64,000 nt of DNA from Tubulanus polymorphus. Taxonomy: Eukaryota; Nemertea; Palaeonemertea; Tubulaniformes; Tubulanidae. This document shows, one piece after another, positions 59,001 to 64,000 of the stretch. The translations under genes and the position numbers were made by a program. The stretch lies in assembly GCF_964204645.1 (NCBI RefSeq), contig NC_134032.1, positions 12,022,275 through 12,086,274 of the forward strand, given 5' to 3'. How positions within the stretch are numbered: position 1 is the stretch's first letter; each line of letters starts with the position of its first letter. The notes beneath the pieces were generated by a model. The model was not told the DNA's origin, made no database searches, and was given only the letters and a program-made list of their open reading frames with translations.

Positions 59001-62000
59001 GGCTCGCGGACGTCGAACGATCAGACGAACCGCCAGGAGGTGCTGAGTGAATATCGTTTAACGCGCCGAGCCACGTGAGCACGTGACAACCACCGTATAT
59101 CCATTGCAACAAACATAATTTGTTGTCCGCGCAAAAATTAACCTTTCTGATAGGCAGGTGAAATCCGAATTACTCCTTTTTAAATATTTCTTCGAGCTGG
59201 GAACTATTCCACGCTATACTGGACTTGAACCAAAGAAATTGGCATTTTAGCCCCCTACCCCGAACCCCCTAAAGTCGGTCGATTGTAATTCGTCAATCCT
59301 CGCCGCCAGCACCATCACTTTAATCCACATATCCTGTGATTGGAATCCTCGGTCGGGTAATGATCGCCTTTCGTTCGAGCTACCTACCATCGTAAACCGC
59401 GCTCACCGCCGTAAAAAATCCGGTCACTAAATCCTTTGAGTGAAATGTCACCGTATATGTCAATTTTAAAACTTAGTCACGTGTCATTTGACCGTTAACG
59501 TTAACGGGTCCCGGATGTCGAACCGGATGCAGACGGTAACTAGCGTCTAACAAGGCGATTGACATAATCTCCACAATCGGCCGTCTCGGAGCGGAAATTC
59601 AATGGAATGTAACCGCACAGGCGCAGGTATCTGCGGGATCGATTCTTTTGTTGGAAAAAAAAAACGTTAGGGGATTTAGGGAATAGATGGTTTTCGTGCG
59701 TGCGCAGTAAAACAAGCTCGCCACATGGGACCCGTCAACGTAGACTTTAAGGAACTAGAAAAAAAGTTTATTGATGAAAATGACGGAATTTATCTGAGCC
59801 GGCACAACCCCTGGGATGTCTGGACATTTTGTGCGGAATGAATCTCAAATCTAACTAACTTTGTTGACAAGATATCTGGGGCCAGTTGCTCAAAAGTTGG
59901 TTAAAGATAACTGGCGGATAAATACCATAGCAACAATGATATTTCAATTGTCACTATGTCAACTATCCACTGGTTATCTGTAACCAACTTTTGAGCAACT
60001 AGCCCCTGATTGTTGAATTGCCCTACATGTAACACGGAAATAAGCGTCCGTCCCTGAGAGGCATGTCATCATTTTTATATCAAAATATTTTGGTTTTTAC
60101 TTCAAGGTTTTGTGGTTCAAAAATTCTCAAGCGTCTACTCAGAAACACTGCATTTCATTTGCATGAATTTCAGGTCGAGTTTATGAACATGCTTTTGATT
60201 TCGCTTTTGGATGAGACGTTCTCGAAAAAGATAGCTGTTGCTTTGAACCACCTTGTGACATCACTCACGTATCCATACCCTCCCAGGCGATTTATAACAA
60301 TCTACTGATTCCCCTTGAAATTGTGACGACTATTCAATCATGAAAGGTAACGTTGCGCGCCCTTCTTGGATAACATATTGTATACGCTTTAGTCTCCCTC
60401 CATGTACCATAGAAATGATTGGAGTGTAAATAAGGTCCTTATCCTTATCCTAAAATGAAATTCATGAACTCTGTTTGCAATCTAAAAAAATAATCCAACA
60501 ATATTAGGTCAATTCAGAAAAAATAGGCTTAGATGTATATGTAGATCCTTGCAACAGTGAATGATGTATGTGTATTGTCCATAACTTTGCTATAAAAAGG
60601 TTTATATTTATTTATATTTTCTGTTTTTTTTTTGGTTGTAAATATCGTTATAGTCTCCCACCATATTCGGTTGGAGTGTAGATAAATTCGTAATTCACGT
60701 TCCAAATTCCTAACTAGATGACCTACCCATATGAACCCCTCTCTGATTCTGTCCTCAAATATATAATCTTCTCCCTCTCTTTCTCTGACTTCCCCGGCCT
60801 GTCTCTCTCTCTCGCACTCCTCTCCCCGCTCTCTCGCTCTCTCTCTCTTTCTCTCTTTCTCTCTCTAACTCTGTTTTCCTTTCTCGATATAAAGTGTCTC
60901 CTCTCGCGGCCGATTGTTTAACGACCGTGAAATTATCGTCGGAGATGAGACTGTCAGCTCTCATCAATATCTCAAAAAGCCGGTTTGATATATCAATAGA
61001 ACGAATGAGATCAATATCACACGGTTCACGCGTTATTCGATATATTACATACGCGAAACATTCGTTAGCCGCTTGACCACTGGATCACGTGACCTGCGGT
61101 GTTAGTCAATCTAATGCGTAATCACGTGATCTCAGAAGTGGCGCTCAACGATCGTCACGTGGTGGTGCAATTAGCATCACGTTACCTGGCAGTAAGTGGT
61201 GAAATCGCATGTACCACTAGTTGTAAATTTGTGGTCACCGCTGGCCAGTAAAAGTAGTTTTTCTACCGCAAGTGATCGATTTCGGATCTACAACATTATC
61301 CAGTAGTCAATATAAGATTATCGCTTAACGCGGCCACTCAATCTCCTTGACCAGTGGTCAATGAGATATACAATGAGCATGTCACCGATACGTGTTTTTG
61401 TCATAATGCTATTGGCCTTTTCGATTTTAGTAAATATAACGTAGTGAAGCCGTGTTAACCAGGGGAGGGTGCAGAAAAACTCTGTTAGTGCTCTAACCGT
61501 GGCTAGTAAACTGTGGTTAGGCGTGAATAGGTGCAGGAAAACGCTGTAAGCTAACCGCAGATAAGCCACTAACCGAGTTTTCCTGCAGCCACCTCTCGGG
61601 TCGAATCAGTAAACCGTAGAGGCTAATCACTTTAGGGGATAACTAGTTTTTAAAATATAAGCTTATGAAGCTACTTATACATGGAAGTTTCATCGGGTAA
61701 ATTCAAAATTGGAGTAAAATCAATCATGATAACTCCAAGATTCAACACTAGCCATCATTTAACCGATGAAGTGTATTATGAAGTGTAACATGTATTAGTA
61801 GCGAAAGCTCTTAAACTAGTTAACCCATAACGTACTATCTGTCTATCTAGGTTTGAGGTAGTAAAAATACAGTTAGTTACAATGCTTGTGCATAAAAACA
61901 GCCACGATGTTTTGTCAAACTATTACATCAAGGCAATATACCTTACCCAGTTAGCTTTGCCGAATGCCTCCATGATTCGTCGAGTTAGTTCGGTATCGTT

Positions 62001-62078
62001 TGCTGAACCGTCGTCGGTATCTTTTTTGTCATTGAACTGGAAATCTTTGAATATGTCCCAATCGTCCATCAAATCCAT
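50025..62078 (-). CDS. rhodopsin-class GPCR, peptide-receptor-like
   Basis: The main exon is 51197-50025 (390 codons plus stop) and encodes all seven helices. Signs: N-glycosylation sites before TM1 (NTT, NGT, NCT, NVT); TM1 with GNSISLNVF; TM2 LAALSMTDIL; TM3 ending in CERYIGVCHPL (ERY for DRY); TM6 VTLNLPYFIVWFYQ; TM7 NYCINFFLYSITG, where NPxxY is replaced by INFFLY. These variants are common in lophotrochozoan peptide receptors related to FMRFamide or TRH receptors, but the ligand cannot be read. The frame is open up to a clean acceptor at 51,198 and has no ATG before TM1, so an upstream exon is required. The best candidate is 62078-61947 (44 codons, starting MDLMDDWDIF, donor GTAAGG); it follows an AG acceptor and joins in phase 0, giving 434 aa and a 10.7-kb intron. 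The main exon is certain; the first exon is likely. Confidence 0.82.
51265..51455 (+). repeat. 76-bp satellite, about 2.5 units
   Basis: Head-to-tail copies of CTTGTGGCAAGTGAGGATCC, then ACCAGATGCGCTAGTGTGCA, then GTAGGACATCGACTACTGC. They lie just upstream of the GPCR main exon, in the long intron. Confidence 0.8.
51555..51612. repeat. short tandem CATATGAA repeat
   Basis: Three copies of a 17-20 bp unit, ATTCATATGAACTTGCTTAT-like. The core CATATG is palindromic. Confidence 0.6.
52295..52490 (+). repeat. 76-bp satellite, about 2.5 units
   Basis: Copies of TGGCAAGTGAGGATCCACCA, then GCGCTAGTGTGCAGTAGGAC and ATTAACTGCTGC, with more divergence between units than at 51,265. Confidence 0.75.
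54600..54790 (+). repeat. pyrimidine-rich (CT) tract
   Basis: About 190 bp that is mostly C and T on the + strand (CTCTCCCTGTCCCCCCTTAC and similar). It lies in the GPCR long intron, in a frame that happens to stay open because CT-rich codons rarely make stops. Confidence 0.7.
55850..56190 (+). repeat. purine-rich (GA) tract
   Basis: About 340 bp, mostly G and A on the + strand (GAGGGAGTGGGTGGAGGGAG, GAGAGATGAGAAGGGTGAGG). It is in opposite orientation to the pyrimidine tract 1.2 kb upstream and like the tract at 1130-1290. Confidence 0.7.
56200..59870. other. GPCR long-intron sequence without a gene
   Basis: No exon, RNA gene or well-formed element is supported in this stretch. GC content rises at 58,480-59,100, with CpG-rich sequence (for example near 58,980-59,060), which might be regulatory. 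Confidence 0.4.
59878..60006. repeat. 129-bp TIR element (MITE)
   Basis: GGGGCCAGTTGCTCAAAAGT then TGGTTAAAGATAAC at the left is inverted as GTTATCTGTAACCA then ACTTTTGAGCAACTAGCCCC at the right, arms about 40 bp. The interior is AT-rich. No target duplication is clear. Confidence 0.85.
60770..60880 (+). repeat. (TC)n-rich tract
   Basis: Runs of CTCTCTCT broken by CGCACTCC and CCCCGCTC. A pyrimidine tract like the one at 54,600. Confidence 0.8.
61463..61594. repeat. 132-bp TIR element
   Basis: GGTGCAGAAAAACTCTGTTA at the left is inverted as TAACCGAGTTTTCCTGCAGC at the right. The interior repeats TCTAACCG, TGTGGTTAG and GTGCAGGAAAACGC, a nested copy of the end. Confidence 0.65.
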
Positions 62079-62900
62079 CTGAAAAAAAATCAAATGACGC
62101 TACGTGAGAATTTCAACTAGAGATTAAAAAACAACGGGTATGGAAAGCAAGGCGATCCCGATAACGATACAGCGGCAAGTGAGGACCAAACAGGAGTGCT
62201 AGCGTGCAGTAAGACATCAACTACAGAAAAACTACAAAAATCTATCAGAACCTTCAAAAACAAAATGACCATCATAGAAATTACACGAAATATATTGTCC
62301 GGTAACAATTCTACCGTTGGCTTTAAATGATTTTACAGACCTCTTCTCCTTTCTGCCTTTTCGTCGATGACATTTTGTCCATTGCAAACATGAACGAATT
62401 TCCTCGGAGAGCGATACAGATTCGAGTTGCCCTGAAGCCTGTTTGATTTATAAACTGCTAAATTTTCAACAGACGGCGGGAAGTAGTATTTACAAACACA
62501 TCTAAAATCACCCCCAGCAGCGTATTGTGGATAAACATTTCAGGTGCTAATAAAAGCTACGGATGTTAGTAAGTCTGTCAACATAAGCCAACACCCAGCG
62601 TGACTTACACTTTGTTTTCGTCTTGGGGTCCATGGTTTTACGACTGGTCAAAATTCGCTTTTTGATCAACTTTTTGAAAATTCGATTCTTATATCTTAAA
62701 AAAAACGCGTGTTATTTATTATACGAATCTCCGGTAAAGGATGTGATCTTGTTGTTATTGTAAAGTTAATCAAGATTCTTTCATTAGCGCAATTAACATA
62801 TTTGCAAAACAAAATTCTGGGCGCATTTTAAGAGGCTATATTACGATCGTTACGATCGTTATATCAAATGTAGAAAAATAATCCGTGATGCGAGGACACC
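62079..62900. other. region upstream of the GPCR first coding exon
   Basis: Should contain 5' UTR exon(s) or promoter of the GPCR gene, since the candidate coding exon begins right after an AG acceptor. A partial 76-bp satellite unit lies at 62,165-62,225. Nothing else is supported. Confidence 0.35.
62165..62225 (+). repeat. 76-bp satellite, partial unit
   Basis: GCGGCAAGTGAGGACCAAAC, then GTGCTAGCGTGCAGTAAGAC and ATCAACTACAG. Confidence 0.7.
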
Positions 62901-63208
62901 GCAGACTACTGGGGCAGATTCCACTTGTGGCGAACGAGAATCCAACAGGTTTGGTAGTATGCAGTAGGATATCAACTACTGTGGAAGGAGAGGTCGGATT
63001 CTTCTTCCAGTGAGTGAGGCTCTACCAGCTGTACTAATGTGCAGTAGGACATCAACGACTGCGACAATAGAAGATTCCACCTTTGGCAAGTGAGGATTCA
63101 CCAAGTGCGCTAGTGTGCATTAGGACATCGACTACTGCGATAATAGAAGATTCCGCTTTTGGCAAGTGAGGATCCACCAGGTGCGCTAGTGTGCAGTAGG
63201 ACATCGGG
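62900..63208 (+). repeat. 76-bp satellite, four tandem units
   Basis: The longest run in the window. Best unit (63,040-63,115): GTGCAGTAGGACATCAACGA, CTGCGACAATAGAAGATTCC, ACCTTTGGCAAGTGAGGATT, CACCAAGTGCGCTAGT, which adds up to 76 bp. The first unit is the most diverged and the last two the most alike. Confidence 0.85.
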
Positions 63209-64000
63209 TGAATGAACAAAATCTCGATAAACTATAGTAGGGTTAGCTGACAGCGCGGGCTCTTGTTCTATATTCAATGGTGGCTGAAAAATTCGCTCCT
63301 TCACATTTCAAGGTGATCGCGAACAAAAAGAAAAAATGATGAATGCAAGAACGACGCCCTCCAACCATACTAAACGGAAACGGAAGTGGCGAGGAATATT
63401 CGGTAGGTGATTTATAATGGCGGGAAGCAAATAACAAATTCGTAATAATATTCAATAATATCGTTACAAAATATTGATAATAATCATCGCAAAGAGCTGA
63501 CTGGTATACGGTGACTATTGAACAGTACAGGAAACGGTGTAACGGGCTTTTTAGCGCTGGGTATGCGCGCGCAAAGAACGCTTACGGCCAAGCGGGTTTT
63601 TATGTGCGCTGTGACGAGGGTATGCAAGCGTTGATCGGAATATTAAGCCAGTTACGAGTTAATGATGGGAATAGCGAACTGAGAGATACAGAGACAGAGA
63701 GATAGGGAGACAGAGCGTGATAAACAGCAAAGCCACTGTCCTCATGTCTGAGAGACTTTCTAATAAAAAAAGGAAGTTTTTTCAAGTCTTTTCCACCAGT
63801 TCTCGGTTTTTGTTGGCGATATAGTAGCCACCTGTTTAAATCTCCCAATGAAAAAATCAAGAGTGTACAGTTGAACCATAATGGTAACGACTCGCCCTCA
63901 CCATCCTGGCTGTTTTCTATCTATGCCTCTATCTCCCGTCCAACCGTATAGCCGCTTTTTGTTCACCCACCCAACTCCACATCATGGTGAGCAGTGGGGA
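63209..64000. other. window end without a supported gene
   Basis: No convincing exon or RNA gene. A GAGACAGAGAGA run lies at 63,690-63,712. Confidence 0.4.

Noticed and set aside
62900-63208. Regular 76-bp repeats as a CRISPR-like array
   Set aside because: There are no unique spacers; the whole unit is repeated. It is a eukaryotic satellite.

Overview
This is animal nuclear DNA. Short exons with clean GT/AG borders, introns full of small repeats, AATAAA signals, a ribosomal protein gene with introns, a cilia gene (IFT121) and rhodopsin-class receptors all point to a bilaterian. The compact genes, tRNA-derived SINEs, foldback elements and receptor style suggest a lophotrochozoan invertebrate (mollusc, brachiopod, nemertean or annelid). 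The phylum is an inference, not something the sequence proves.

Layout: 1-2.5 kb holds the 3' half of an EFHC1/EFHC2-type gene (+). 3.3-7.0 kb holds a membrane-anchored alpha/beta hydrolase gene (-, 11 exons) whose usual nucleophile position is glutamate. It stands head to head, 187 bp between the start codons, with TDP2 (+, 6 exons, 7.2-10.4 kb). A TTPA/TTPAL-like CRAL-TRIO gene (+, 6 exons) fills 11.4-15.5 kb and carries two large foldback elements in its introns. A beta-1,3-glycosyltransferase gene (+) ends at 21.3 kb. RPL30 (-, 4 exons, 22.5-24.9 kb) stands head to head with WDR35/IFT121 (+, 23 exons, 25.3-44.4 kb). A WDR35 intron contains a nested intronless GPCR broken by a one-base frameshift, and next to it a LINE 3' remnant. 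From 45.4 to 49.3 kb lies a tandem array of about 1.7-kb repeat units with hairpins. A second, intact GPCR gene (-) ends at 50.0 kb, and its likely first coding exon is at 62 kb, across a 10.7-kb intron.

The exon models were built by eye from splice sites and continuity of conserved protein sequence. Five models are continuous from start to stop, with exon sums divisible by three: hydrolase 432 aa, TDP2 384 aa, TTPA-like 327 aa, RPL30 114 aa, WDR35 1185 aa. The genes are not an operon and share no pathway. The only functional couplings I see are two probable bidirectional promoters and the nested receptor. Most of what is unusual here is in the repeats: a dispersed 76-bp satellite with an internal palindrome, several foldback or TIR elements, a 1.2-kb TIR element with a 6-bp target duplication, and the 1.7-kb palindromic array.
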